Source of the DNA: Schauerella aestuarii
Lineage (GTDB): Bacteria; Pseudomonadota; Gammaproteobacteria; Burkholderiales; Burkholderiaceae_B
Length of the DNA stretch: 64,000 nt
Reading direction: 5' to 3'
NCBI RefSeq assembly: GCF_009866805.1
Contig: NZ_SIZW01000042.1
Coordinates: forward strand, 372,001-436,000
The translations under genes and the position numbers were made by a program. Positions 8,513 to 17,637 of this stretch are shown here, piece by piece. Within the stretch, counting starts at the first letter, position 1. Each line of letters begins with the position of its first letter. The notes under the pieces were generated by a model, which ran no database searches, had not been told where the DNA came from, and worked only from the letters and a program-made list of their open reading frames with translations.

Positions 8513-9354
8513 CTGCGCATGCCGATAACGCTTCGCTTCCGTTCAACCCGCAACACCCGGTGCCCCACACGTCACACCTGGCGCATCCCGGCACACCACT
8601 GCTCGAGGCGCACGGTGTCGTGAAACGCTACGGCAAGTTCGTGGCATTGCATGGCGTGGACCTCACCGTGCAGCCGCGCACCGTGCATTCGGTGATCGGC
8701 CCAAACGGTGCGGGCAAGACGACGCTCTTCCACACCCTGACCGGCACCACCGGCGTGAGCGGGGGCACCGTCGTCTTCAATGGCCACGACGTCACGGCCG
8801 AGGCCGATCATCAACGCGTGCAGCGGGGTATTGCGCGTTCGTTTCAAGTGACGAGCCTGTTTGCCAATCTATCGGTGCGCGAAAACCTGCGCTTGGCCGC
8901 GCAAGGCGTGAAGCGGGCGGGCGCTTTCGACCTCTGGCACCCGCCCAGCGGCGCGCGCGCGCACAACGATGTGGTCGATGGCGTGCTCGAACGCATGGCG
9001 CTCACGCGCTTTGCCAACCAGACGGCCGGCGTACTCTCGCATGGCCAGCAACGTCGTCTGGAAGTAGGCATGGCGTTGGCCGCGCAACCGCTCGCCATTT
9101 TTCTCGACGAGCCCACCTCTGGCATGGGCGTGGACGATCTGGACGAGATGAAGCGCATGATCCGCGGCTTGCGCGATGACTACACCGTCGTGTTGATCGA
9201 ACACAACATGAATATCGTGATGGATATCTCGGACACCGTGACCGTGATGCAGCTTGGGCGGGTGCTCGTCGAAGGCACACCCGACGCGGTGCGCAACGAC
9301 GAACGCGTGCGCCGCGCCTATCTCGGCAATATGATTACCGGAGGCCGCGCATGA
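8509..9354 (+). CDS. ABC transporter ATP-binding protein, LivG type
   Basis: A 281-residue nucleotide-binding subunit. The start ATG (8509) overlaps the LivM stop. About 35 extra residues precede the domain core, more than usual for LivG. Walker A is G-P-N-G-A-G-K-T-T; the signature is degenerate, L-S-H-G-Q-Q-R instead of L-S-G-G-Q; Walker B is L-A-I-F-L-D-E-P-T-S-G, followed by the switch His in L-I-E-H-N-M. It pairs with the LivF-type subunit encoded next, whose start overlaps its stop. Confidence 0.9.
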   Translation: MTAHADNASLPFNPQHPVPHTSHLAHPGTPLLEAHGVVKRYGKFVALHGVDLTVQPRTVHSVIGPNGAGKTTLFHTLTGTTGVSGGTVVFNGHDVTAEADHQRVQRGIARSFQVTSLFANLSVRENLRLAAQGVKRAGAFDLWHPPSGARAHNDVVDGVLERMALTRFANQTAGVLSHGQQRRLEVGMALAAQPLAIFLDEPTSGMGVDDLDEMKRMIRGLRDDYTVVLIEHNMNIVMDISDTVTVMQLGRVLVEGTPDAVRNDERVRRAYLGNMITGGRA

Positions 9355-10049
9355 TCCTGGACGTGGACGGCATTCACAGCTATTACGGCAAGAGCCACAT
9401 TCTGCAGGGGCTCGAGCTTCAGGTGGCCGATGGCGCGCTGGTGACGGTGCTGGGACGCAACGGCGCCGGCAAATCGACCACGCTCAAAACCATTGCCGGT
9501 GTGATCGCGCCGCGCAGCGGCAGCATTTGCTTCAATGGCCAGCACATCGCCGGTCTCCCGGCGCACCGTATCGCGGCCATGGGTGTGTGCCTCGTGCCCG
9601 AACACCGGGGCATTTTCAAGCTGCTCACGGTGGAAGAGAACCTGAAGCTCGGACTGCGGCGCGCCTCGCCTTGGCAGTTGGACGATATCTACCGGATCTT
9701 TCCGCGCCTGAAAGAGCGGCGCCGCAACGGCGGCGGCCAGTTATCGGGCGGGGAGCAGCAGATGCTGGCGATCGGCCGGGCGTTGATGAATCATCCGCGA
9801 CTGCTGATGCTCGACGAGCCGGTCGAAGGACTGGCACCGGTGATCGTGGAAGAGATCGTGGCCCAGCTCAAGCTCATCAAGCAATCGGGCGTGGCCATTG
9901 TGCTGGTGGAGCAAAATCTCGAGGTGTGCACGCAACTTGCCGACCGGCACATCGTCATCGAACAGGGGCGCGTCGTTTTCGAAGGCAGCAATGCCGAATT
10001 TCTGGCCGACGACGGCGTCAAGGACCGTTATCTGGGCGTGGGCGTATGA
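9351..10049 (+). CDS. ABC transporter ATP-binding protein, LivF type
   Basis: A 232-residue nucleotide-binding subunit of the importer. Walker A is G-R-N-G-A-G-K-S-T, the signature is L-S-G-G-E-Q-Q-M-L-A-I-G-R-A-L, and Walker B is L-L-M-L-D-E-P-V-E-G-L. The family hallmark L-V-P-E-H-R-G-I-F (usually V-P-E-G-R) precedes the helical domain. The start overlaps the LivG stop by 4 bases. The following hydrolase gene begins 27 bases later with its own ribosome site. Confidence 0.92.
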   Translation: MILDVDGIHSYYGKSHILQGLELQVADGALVTVLGRNGAGKSTTLKTIAGVIAPRSGSICFNGQHIAGLPAHRIAAMGVCLVPEHRGIFKLLTVEENLKLGLRRASPWQLDDIYRIFPRLKERRRNGGGQLSGGEQQMLAIGRALMNHPRLLMLDEPVEGLAPVIVEEIVAQLKLIKQSGVAIVLVEQNLEVCTQLADRHIVIEQGRVVFEGSNAEFLADDGVKDRYLGVGV

Positions 10050-10075
10050 GCCTGGCCCCGAACAAGGAGTACATC

Positions 10076-11362
10076 ATGCACGTTTCCGAATCTGAAGTTC
10101 CGACCGCGCTGCGCATCGACGGCGCACGCCTCTGGCAATCGATCATGACGCTCGCCAAGATCGGGGGCACGCCCAAGGGCGGCGTGTGCCGCCTTGCCCT
10201 GACCGATCTGGACCGTCAAGGCCGCGACCTGGTGGCCGACTGGGCCGCGGAGCTGGGTTGTACCGTGCGCGTGGATGCGATCGGCAATATGTTCATGCGT
10301 CGCGCGGGCCTGCGCGACGATCTGCCGCCGGTGATGGCCGGCAGCCACATCGATACGCAACCCACCGGCGGCAAGTTCGACGGCAACTACGGCGTGCTCG
10401 CCGGGCTGGAAGTGCTGCGTACCTTGCAGGACCACAACCTGATTACCGAGGCGCCGCTGGAAGTGGTGGCGTGGACCAATGAAGAGGGTTCGCGCTTTGT
10501 GCCGGTGATGATGGGGTCGGGCGTGTTCGCCGGTGCGTTCACGCTGGAACATGCGCTGGCGCAATGCGACCGCGACGGCATTTCGGTGGGCGAAGCGCTC
10601 AAGAGCATCGGCTATGACGGCGCCGATCCCGTCGGCGGGCGTCCCGCGCGTGCTTATTTCGAAGCGCATATCGAGCAGGGCCCGATTCTCGAAGCCAACG
10701 ATATTGTGATCGGCGTGGTCGAAGGCGCTCTGGGCCAGCGCTGGTTCGACGTGGTGGTGACCGGGCAGGAAGCGCATGCCGGCCCGACGCCGATGGCGCT
10801 GCGCCGCGACGCGCTGCTCGGCGCGACCGATCTGATTCGTGCGGTCAACCGCATCGCGCTCGATCACGCGCCGCACGCGCGCGGCACGGTGGGCTGCGTC
10901 GAGGTTTTTCCTGATTCACGCAATGTGATTCCGGGCCAGGTGAAAATTACGGTCGATCTGCGTGCCGCCGACGACGCCACACTCGACCGCATGACGCAGG
11001 CGTTTGCCCAGGCGTGCGACGAACTGCGGCAGAAAGGCGGGCTGGCGGTCACATCGGAGCAGGTTGTGTATTTTCCGCCGCAACCGTTCGACGCCACCTT
11101 GATTCAATCGATCCGCGACGGCGCCCAGGCGCTGGGCGAACACACCATGCCCGTGGTGAGCGGCGCCGGCCACGACGCCGTCTACATGGCCCGCGTCACG
11201 CCCACCGCGATGATCTTCGTGCCTTGCAAGGACGGCATCAGCCACAACGAAATCGAGGATGCCCAGCCGGGTCACCTCGAGGCCGGGTGCAATGTGCTGC
11301 TGCACGCGATGCTGCGCTGTTGCGGCCGCGTCGAAACCGCCTCCGCCAAGGCCGCCGCATGA
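10076..11362 (+). CDS. M20-family Zn-dependent amidohydrolase (N-carbamoyl-L-amino-acid hydrolase type)
   Basis: A 428-residue HyuC/AllC-type enzyme, second of two in this window. Motifs: G-S-H-I-D-T-Q-P-T-G-G-K-F-D-G, W-T-N-E-E-G-S-R-F, A-H-I-E-Q-G-P-I-L-E, H-A-G-P-T-P-M, and G-A-G-H-D-A-V near the end. This is a better match to the family consensus than the paralogue at 2997. ATG 10076 is chosen because AAGGAG (10064-10069) lies 6 bases upstream; an upstream ATG at 10046 has no such site. It sits directly after the importer ATPases and overlaps the next gene (ATGA), so the imported compound or its first product is likely a carbamoyl- or amide-bearing amino acid derivative. Confidence 0.9.
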   Translation: MHVSESEVPTALRIDGARLWQSIMTLAKIGGTPKGGVCRLALTDLDRQGRDLVADWAAELGCTVRVDAIGNMFMRRAGLRDDLPPVMAGSHIDTQPTGGKFDGNYGVLAGLEVLRTLQDHNLITEAPLEVVAWTNEEGSRFVPVMMGSGVFAGAFTLEHALAQCDRDGISVGEALKSIGYDGADPVGGRPARAYFEAHIEQGPILEANDIVIGVVEGALGQRWFDVVVTGQEAHAGPTPMALRRDALLGATDLIRAVNRIALDHAPHARGTVGCVEVFPDSRNVIPGQVKITVDLRAADDATLDRMTQAFAQACDELRQKGGLAVTSEQVVYFPPQPFDATLIQSIRDGAQALGEHTMPVVSGAGHDAVYMARVTPTAMIFVPCKDGISHNEIEDAQPGHLEAGCNVLLHAMLRCCGRVETASAKAAA

Positions 11363-12867
11363 AAGTCCTGATCGCGCGCATGAATCACGAAACGAATACG
11401 TTTTCGCCGGTGCCCACGCCGCTGTCCGCCTTCGGCAACGATGGCCCGGCCTACGATCAGGCGGCCTATGACGACAACGTCGGCAAACGCACGGCCATGT
11501 CCGCCTTCATCGATCTCGCGAATGCGCGCGGCGCCGAGATCGTGACGCCGGTATCGGCTATGGCGTATCCAAGCGGACGCGTGGCGGCAAGTGCCTATGC
11601 CGACATCTGCGATCGCATCGTGGCGGCGGCCCCGGGTTGTGACGCGATCCTGCTCGATCTGCATGGGGCGATGGCGGTGGAATCGACCGATGATGGGGAA
11701 GGCGATCTGCTGGCGCGCGTGCGCGCGGCGGCGCCCGGCACGCCGATCGGCGTGGCGCTGGATCTGCACGGCAACGTGACGCCGGCCATCATGGCCAACG
11801 CCGACGTGATCGTCAGCTTCAAGACGTATCCGCACATCGATATGTATGAAACCGGCGAGCATGCAGGGCGCTTGCTCTTCGATGCGTTCGATGGCAAATC
11901 CCGACCGGTGATGGCTTGGCGGCGGTTGCCGCTGATCACGCATACGCTGCGCAGCAATACGGCCGAAGGCGCCATGCGCGATGCGGTGCAGGCTGCGCGT
12001 GACGCGGAGGACGCGGGCATGCTGGGCGTATCGATCCTGGCAGGATTCGGCCTGGCCGATATTCCGCATCCGTGTTTGACCGTGATCGTGGTGGCGGACG
12101 GCGACCAGGATGCAGCCGATGCCGTGGCGGCGCGGATCGCAGACAGGATGTGGAACGACCGCGATGGCTTCTTCTATGCCAGCGAGCCCCTGGCGCAGTC
12201 GCTGGCGCGCGCCGATACGTTGGCGGCTACGGCGGACAAGCCCATTCTGCTGCTCGATCATGGCGATAACTGCATGTCGGGCGGCACGTGCGACACGATG
12301 GATGTGCTGACCGCAGCCGTGGATGCCGGGCTGACCGGGATCGTGGCCGGTTTGTTCTGCGACCCGCAAGCCGTTGCCGTCATGGCGCAAGCGGGCGAGG
12401 GCGCCACTGTCACGTTACCGGTGGGCAACAAGCGTCCGATTCCCCAGATCGGCCGGCACACGCCGCCGGTTACGCTCACGGGCACGGTGCGCGCGGTAAC
12501 GAATGGCGAGTATGTGATTTCGGGCCCCACCTACACGGGTCAGACGGCGTGCATGGGACGCACCGCAGTGCTCGATATTGGCGCGGCATTGCTGGTGGTG
12601 ACCGAGCGCACGCATGAGCCTTGGGATCTGGGGGTGTTCGAAAGCGTGGGCATCGACCCCCGGCAGGCGCGCTTCATCCTCGCCAAATCACGGATGTACT
12701 GCCGCCCGGTATTCGTGCCGATCACGGCGGCGCTGGTGGAGTGCGACAGCCCGGGCGTCACCAGCTCGGACTATGCGCTGTTTCCGTTTGAGCGCGCCGT
12801 GCGTCCGGTCTATCCCCTGGACCGCATGGCCAGTGAAGACTACGTGGCGGCGGACCCGGTGCGTTGA
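11359..12867 (+). CDS. M81-family metallopeptidase, MlrC-like
   Basis: A 502-residue protein of the M81 family, named for MlrC, which cleaves linearised microcystin. Family motifs are clear: N-H-E-T-N-T-F-S-P at 9-17, D-L-H-G-A-M, D-L-H-G-N-V-T, and Y-P-H-I-D-M-Y-E-T-G, which supply the metal-binding His and Asp residues. Most MlrC-family members in soil bacteria lie next to amidohydrolases and importers and have no known substrate; microcystin is not implied. The ATG overlaps the stop of the M20 hydrolase gene, so the two enzymes probably act in sequence. It is the last gene of the operon and converges on the TRAP binding-protein gene. Confidence 0.88.
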   Translation: MKVLIARMNHETNTFSPVPTPLSAFGNDGPAYDQAAYDDNVGKRTAMSAFIDLANARGAEIVTPVSAMAYPSGRVAASAYADICDRIVAAAPGCDAILLDLHGAMAVESTDDGEGDLLARVRAAAPGTPIGVALDLHGNVTPAIMANADVIVSFKTYPHIDMYETGEHAGRLLFDAFDGKSRPVMAWRRLPLITHTLRSNTAEGAMRDAVQAARDAEDAGMLGVSILAGFGLADIPHPCLTVIVVADGDQDAADAVAARIADRMWNDRDGFFYASEPLAQSLARADTLAATADKPILLLDHGDNCMSGGTCDTMDVLTAAVDAGLTGIVAGLFCDPQAVAVMAQAGEGATVTLPVGNKRPIPQIGRHTPPVTLTGTVRAVTNGEYVISGPTYTGQTACMGRTAVLDIGAALLVVTERTHEPWDLGVFESVGIDPRQARFILAKSRMYCRPVFVPITAALVECDSPGVTSSDYALFPFERAVRPVYPLDRMASEDYVAADPVR

Positions 12868-12900
12868 TCCTGTGCCCGATGCGGTTCGCTGATGGCTCGT

Positions 12901-13968
12901 TTACGGCGCCGTCGATGCCGCGATCAGGCCGTCGTATACCGCGCGCGCATCGGTAAACCCTTGTGATTGCAGCCTCTTCACGTAGGCATCGGACACCGGC
13001 TGCAGTCCCGATTTCCATCGTTGCAGCGTGGCAGCGTCGGGGCGCACGATTTCTTGCCCGGGGCCGTGCGCGCCGTCGAAAAAGGGCTTGTCCCATTTGT
13101 CCCAGAGTGGCCCGAACTGGGCCACCAGCATATCGCCGCTCATGCTGTCGATCACATCGCGAATCTCAGCGGGCAGCCCCTCGTAACGGGCCTTGTTCAT
13201 CACGATGAAAAACGCCGACGCATAGAAGGGCACGGCCGTGTGCTGCTTCATCTCGTCGTTGAAACCCGGAATCGGCGTGCCCCAGTTCGTGACGATCCCG
13301 TCGAGTTGATTGGCGCGCAGCGCCGGCATGATTTCGTCAGGTTGCAGCAGCTTCGGCACGGCACCCACGGATTCCAGCGCGGTAGCCACGGTGGCGTTGG
13401 GCACTCTCAAGCGCAGGCCTTTCAGATCGTCCAGCTCGACCACGCGCGTTTGCTTGGTGTGCACCAGCCCAGGGTTTTGCACGAAGAGCGCCAGCACCTT
13501 GAAATCGCGGTATTCGTCGGCAATGACGCCGGTTTTGTACAGCGACCACAGCGCCTGCGATCCGCGTCTTGCGTCGGATACGACGAACGGCAGTTCGACG
13601 ATCGAACTGCGCATGAATCGATCGCCTTCGGCGCCGCGCAGGCCCAGCGCAATGTCTACCGCACCGTCCTTGACCTGGGTGCCCTGGTTGCGCACATTGC
13701 CCAATGGCGAACTGCCGTTCAACACCTCGACCACCACCTTGCCGTTGCTGCGACGCTCGAGTTCCCGCGCCCAAGGCTCGACCAGATCGACCTGGAAGAA
13801 GCTTTTGGGCCCCAGGAAGTGGCTCATCTTCAGCGCGATCGGCGCCGCGCTTGTCGCATCCGGCGCTTGCGGTGCGGCCGATGCGGGCGCTTGCGCGTAC
13901 GCCGTCATCGATGACCACGCCAGCACCGTAGCGATGCTCAGACGCGCAATAAGTGTATTGCCGTACAT
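12901..13968 (-). CDS. TRAP transporter solute-binding protein, DctP family (orphan)
   Basis: A 355-residue periplasmic binding protein. The ATG at 13968 follows AAAGGGG with good spacing; a 13-residue upstream extension is rejected. A signal peptide ends near A-Y-A-Q, then a low-complexity Ala-Pro linker precedes the folded part. The DctP core shows F-x-x-D-L-V-E-P-W-A, the L-K-G-L-R-L-R-V-P segment with the ligand-anchoring Arg, and the Trp-rich stretch N-W-G-T-P. No DctQ or DctM membrane subunit is near, so it must serve a transporter encoded elsewhere. Flanking genes are unrelated and convergent or divergent, giving no ligand clue. Confidence 0.85.
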   Translation of the reverse strand: MYGNTLIARLSIATVLAWSSMTAYAQAPASAAPQAPDATSAAPIALKMSHFLGPKSFFQVDLVEPWARELERRSNGKVVVEVLNGSSPLGNVRNQGTQVKDGAVDIALGLRGAEGDRFMRSSIVELPFVVSDARRGSQALWSLYKTGVIADEYRDFKVLALFVQNPGLVHTKQTRVVELDDLKGLRLRVPNATVATALESVGAVPKLLQPDEIMPALRANQLDGIVTNWGTPIPGFNDEMKQHTAVPFYASAFFIVMNKARYEGLPAEIRDVIDSMSGDMLVAQFGPLWDKWDKPFFDGAHGPGQEIVRPDAATLQRWKSGLQPVSDAYVKRLQSQGFTDARAVYDGLIAASTAP

Positions 13969-14166
13969 GGTGACCCCTTTCAAGAACAACACAACGCGCA
14001 GGGGCATCGGCTTGGCCCCTCATGTGGCGGATGAGCGATCATAGGGGGATGCCGATCTATTCATTATCATGATTTACCCTTGGATGAGGTCGTCAGCGAG
14101 CGGACGCGACATGCGGCGGGCGAGGTTGCTACTATCGGCCATCCTCCATACCTGAGAACCGGGCTC

Positions 14167-14976
14167 ATGCACACCACTCATCGGATCGCCTCCGGCCGCG
14201 CGACGCTTGCCGTGGATGTGCAGGGCGAGGGCAGCCCGATCGTGTTCCTGCATGCGGCAGTGTGCGATCGGCGCATGTGGCGCGGCCAACTCGCACCGTT
14301 GGCGCAACACAATATGGCCATGGCGTACGACCGCAGGGGCTTTGGCGACACCCTGGCGAGCGAAGACACCTTTTCGTGCGTCGCCGACCTGAACGCTGTG
14401 CTCGATGGGCTGGTGCCCGGGCAGCCGGCCGTTCTGGTCGGGTGTTCGCAAGGCGGCCGCGTGGCGCTCGATGCTGCCCTCGCTCATCCCGAACGCGTGC
14501 GCGGCCTGGTGCTGATATCGGCATCCGTGTCCGGCATGCCCGAGGCCGTGTATCCCGTGGACATCGCGCCGTTGATGACGCGGCTTCAGGAAGCGGAAGC
14601 AGCAGATGACAAAGATCGGATCAACGCCATCAAGGCACATCTTTATCTGGATGGACCACGTAGCGCGGAGGGCCGGGTGAGCGGCGCGGCACGTCAGTTG
14701 TTTCTCGACATGAACGGCATCGCGCTGCGGTCGCCACCCGTAGGCAGAAACGTCGATACGGCACCGGCCTACGACCGGTTGGGCGAGATCGCCGTACCAA
14801 GCCTCGTGCTGGCGGGCGACCTCGACTTTCCGCACATTCAGGACCGCGCCCGTCACATCGCCGCCGCCATGCCCAACGCCCGCTTTCAGGCCTTGAACGG
14901 CGTGGCTCACTTGCCCAGTATCGAGCCGGCAAATACGATCGCCGCGCAAGTGAAGGCGTTCATGGCCACACTATGA
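14167..14976 (+). CDS. Alpha/beta-fold hydrolase
   Basis: A 269-residue alpha/beta hydrolase. The oxyanion region is F-L-H-A (27-30), the nucleophile elbow is G-C-S-Q-G-G with Ser94, the acid is probably Asp in A-G-D-L-D-F, and the catalytic His lies in G-V-A-H-L-P-S-I-E near the C-terminus. The pattern resembles 3-oxoadipate enol-lactonase-like esterases. ATG 14167 is favoured because the strand order of the fold begins just after it; the ribosome site is weak and an in-frame ATG at 14080 is possible. It stands alone, divergent from the TRAP binding protein and convergent on the helicase gene. Confidence 0.82.
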   Translation: MHTTHRIASGRATLAVDVQGEGSPIVFLHAAVCDRRMWRGQLAPLAQHNMAMAYDRRGFGDTLASEDTFSCVADLNAVLDGLVPGQPAVLVGCSQGGRVALDAALAHPERVRGLVLISASVSGMPEAVYPVDIAPLMTRLQEAEAADDKDRINAIKAHLYLDGPRSAEGRVSGAARQLFLDMNGIALRSPPVGRNVDTAPAYDRLGEIAVPSLVLAGDLDFPHIQDRARHIAAAMPNARFQALNGVAHLPSIEPANTIAAQVKAFMATL

Positions 14977-15004
14977 GCGCACGCACAGCGGGCCGCCGCG
15001 TCAA

Positions 15005-16642
15005 TCAGGGCGCCAACTGGGCCTCGATCAGGGCAGCCGACCGTTCGGATACGACCAATACCAGTTTCATTGTGGCGCGCGTGGCGCCCACGAAGAGCTT
15101 GCGTACGGTGCGCTCATCCAACGCCTCGAAGTCGATCTCGGCAAACACCACGGCCGCCGCCGATTGTCCTTTGAACCGATACACCGATTCCATCAGCACC
15201 GTGCCGGGGGTGTACACCGGCTGCCCCAGCAGATCGTATTCGCCGGTGAATGAGCGCAAGGCATGCGGCCCCAGGCGATCCAGATGCAGCAACCGCGACT
15301 GCTCGCGGCCGCGATAGCTCAGCACGGCGACGTCATGCTCGCGAAAACCCACAGCGTAGCAACGGCGCACGGCTTCCTTCACGGCCAAGAGCAGGCTGGC
15401 CTCGTCGGCATAGGTGATCAGTTCGACATCGCTGCCGGCGATCGGTGCGGCCGCTTCGATGCGCAGGTCCGCGGGCAGCAGGGGCTGCAGCCAGCGCACG
15501 ACCGGACGCGGACTACGGTAGTTGCTCTTGGCCCGCAGCCGCACCCAATCCGGCAGCTCGGCGGGCGGGTGACCGTACAGGTTTTGCATCGGGTCTTCGA
15601 GCCACAACTGTCGCGCACCGGGTTTGGCATGGCGCAGCACCAGATCGCGCCATGCGGGCGCGAAGTCCTGGCCTTCGTCCACGATGACGGTGTCGAACGA
15701 CATCGCTTCCGAAACGGGCGTGGCGGCGGCATCCACGATCAGTTTGTCGAACGCGCCGGGTTGGGCAAAATCAGTGGTGTGCCCCGCGTCCTGGAGCGCC
15801 ATGTCGCACAGCATGTGAAACGTGCACACCAGCCCGCCAGCGGGTGCGATGCGGGCGAAATGATCTGCCAGCGGACGGTTGTAGCACACGTACAGCGGCC
15901 GTTTGCCGGCCTCTACTGCATCGCGGTACTCGGCCAGCGCCAGTTGCGTTTTGCCGGAGCCGGCGGTGCCCGTGACCCGCAATCGATAAGGCGTCATGTC
16001 CAGTTGCCGCGCCCAGTGCGCCAGCCCACCGGCCACGCGCGTGACCAACGTGCGCGCCTCGCCGAGCAGGGCGCTCACGTCGGTTTCCAGCTGGATGATG
16101 TCCTGCAGGAAACGGTGCACGCGCGGCGCAATCGCAGCGGGTTCGCCAGGCCCCAGCAGGGCCTCGATCATCGGCACGAGTTGGGCGCGTCGGCTGCCGT
16201 CGACGATGCGCTCGGGTGAAATGCCGGCGGTAAGCGGATGGCGCACGATGTGATCGGGGCAATACAGCAAATACTCGATCGTCACCGTCTGATGGTTCAG
16301 GCTGCGTGACAACTTCGCGCTCAAGCCATCCACCGTTCGCGCCATCTGCGCCTGCACGAGGCGATGGGTATTGCCTTGCACCTTCGCCAGGCCGTCTTCG
16401 GTCTCGGTCAGCAGCCCGCTTTTCTGCTCGATGATGAGCAGTTGGCCAGCGCGATTGACGATGACGAAATCGATTTCGCCGTAGATCGCATGCGCATGGT
16501 CGACGTTGGTCCAATGCACGGCGTGATACACGGTGTAGTCGTCGGGCAAACCCGCAGCCAGCACGGCGAGCGTCTGGATCTCGCGTTGCTGGGGGCCACT
16601 GTGTTCCAGCGTTTCCCAACCATCGGGCACAACACGCGACAT
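15005..16642 (-). CDS. NERD nuclease-SF1 (UvrD-like) helicase protein
   Basis: A 545-residue two-part protein. Residues about 15-130 form a nuclease-related (NERD) domain: G-E-I-D-F (D58) and I-E-Q-K-S-G (E72, K74) make a PD-(D/E)xK-type site. Residues about 220-530 are a compact SF1 helicase: Walker A G-T-A-G-S-G-K-T (225-232), Walker B I-V-D-E-G-Q (320-325), the Y-R-F-K-G-Q motif (488-493) and V-G-A-T-R-A (518-523). The start at 16642 is set by AGGAG 6 bases upstream. It is a lone gene among metabolic genes. Such proteins act on nucleic acid; roles in DNA repair or phage defence are possible but not shown here. Confidence 0.85.
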   Translation of the reverse strand: MSRVVPDGWETLEHSGPQQREIQTLAVLAAGLPDDYTVYHAVHWTNVDHAHAIYGEIDFVIVNRAGQLLIIEQKSGLLTETEDGLAKVQGNTHRLVQAQMARTVDGLSAKLSRSLNHQTVTIEYLLYCPDHIVRHPLTAGISPERIVDGSRRAQLVPMIEALLGPGEPAAIAPRVHRFLQDIIQLETDVSALLGEARTLVTRVAGGLAHWARQLDMTPYRLRVTGTAGSGKTQLALAEYRDAVEAGKRPLYVCYNRPLADHFARIAPAGGLVCTFHMLCDMALQDAGHTTDFAQPGAFDKLIVDAAATPVSEAMSFDTVIVDEGQDFAPAWRDLVLRHAKPGARQLWLEDPMQNLYGHPPAELPDWVRLRAKSNYRSPRPVVRWLQPLLPADLRIEAAAPIAGSDVELITYADEASLLLAVKEAVRRCYAVGFREHDVAVLSYRGREQSRLLHLDRLGPHALRSFTGEYDLLGQPVYTPGTVLMESVYRFKGQSAAAVVFAEIDFEALDERTVRKLFVGATRATMKLVLVVSERSAALIEAQLAP

Positions 16643-16817
16643 CGAATACTCCTGGGCTTTCTGAGCGGGTGGCACGCGGCCACGATCCTGGCATTATGCG
16701 CGAGTGTCGAGGGCAGATCGCCGCCGATGCCTCGTTTGGCGCAGCTGATCGTCTCGGCGCACCTTCGGGAAGTGGCGCCGTTTATCGATCCAGCATCGCC
16801 TCTGAAGTTCGCATCCC

Positions 16818-17597
16818 TTATGGATCCGCCGCACCCGAGGCGTCGGTCGCCGCAAGCGGCGGATCGGCGGCATACAAGCGCAACCGTTCCGCCGCCTGAC
16901 GCAGATGCTGCTCGGCAGCCGCACCGGCGGCTTGGGGATCGCCGGCTTCGATCGCCTGGAAAATGGCCTGATGCTCGGCCTGCACGGCCACCATCCGCTG
17001 CGCGTAAAGGCGCGCCGTATTGCGCCGGGCGCTGCGAATCACGTGGCGCACATTGGCTTCGAGATATTCGCTGAGCGACACCAGATGCGGATTGTGCGTG
17101 GCTTGCACGATCGCCAGGTGAAACGCGTAGTCTTCTTCGTCGCCCAACTGATCATTCAGAATCGCGTACTCCATGCCCACCAAACCCTGACGGATGCGTT
17201 TCAGATCGTCGCTCGTACGGCGGGCCGCGGCGAGGCGTGCTGCCGTGCCCTCGATCGACAGCATCAATTCGAGGATGTGTTCGAGATCCTGGCTGTCCTG
17301 CGCCGTAATCGCGCCAATGCGAAACGCGTTCTTGCGCACGTTGGGATCCACGAACGCGCCGCTGCCTTGTTGCGACGTCACCAAACCTTCAGACTTCAAG
17401 CGTGCGATCGCCTCGCGCACCACCGCGCGGCTTACGCCATGCGTTTCGACCAGCACCTTTTCAGTCGGCAAGCGCGCGCCTGGCGCCAGCACGCCTTGAT
17501 GGATCTGTTCGGCCAACAACGCCGCCAGATCGGCGGGCAGGGACGGCCGGGCCGCGGCGGTGGCTGTCGATTCTGAGGAGGACGGCAATGTCGTCAT
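16818..17597 (-). CDS. GntR-family regulator, FadR/FCD subfamily
   Basis: A 259-residue regulator. The N-terminal winged helix (about 15-85) shows V-L-A-P-G-A-R-L-P-T-E and S-R-A-V-V-R-E-A-I-A-R-L-K-S-E-G-L; the rest is a helical FCD domain with E-D-Y-A-F-H-L-A-I and the later H-Q-A-I-F-Q-A-I helix carrying the metal-binding His. Start M at 17597; the longer open frame would read into the preceding gene. It is the second gene of a minus-strand unit, 40 bases after the SDR gene, and probably binds the paired FadR-type sites at 18512-18543 to control both divergent units. Confidence 0.88.
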   Translation of the reverse strand: MTTLPSSSESTATAAARPSLPADLAALLAEQIHQGVLAPGARLPTEKVLVETHGVSRAVVREAIARLKSEGLVTSQQGSGAFVDPNVRKNAFRIGAITAQDSQDLEHILELMLSIEGTAARLAAARRTSDDLKRIRQGLVGMEYAILNDQLGDEEDYAFHLAIVQATHNPHLVSLSEYLEANVRHVIRSARRNTARLYAQRMVAVQAEHQAIFQAIEAGDPQAAGAAAEQHLRQAAERLRLYAADPPLAATDASGAADP

Positions 17598-17637
17598 GCG
17601 CAAAAATGAAAAGTGGCGCCGCTCGGCGGGCCGGCGC

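Noticed and set aside
11359-12867. Microcystin degradation gene cluster (mlr)
   Set aside because: Only an MlrC-family enzyme is present; MlrA, MlrB and MlrD are absent and the family is much broader than microcystin.
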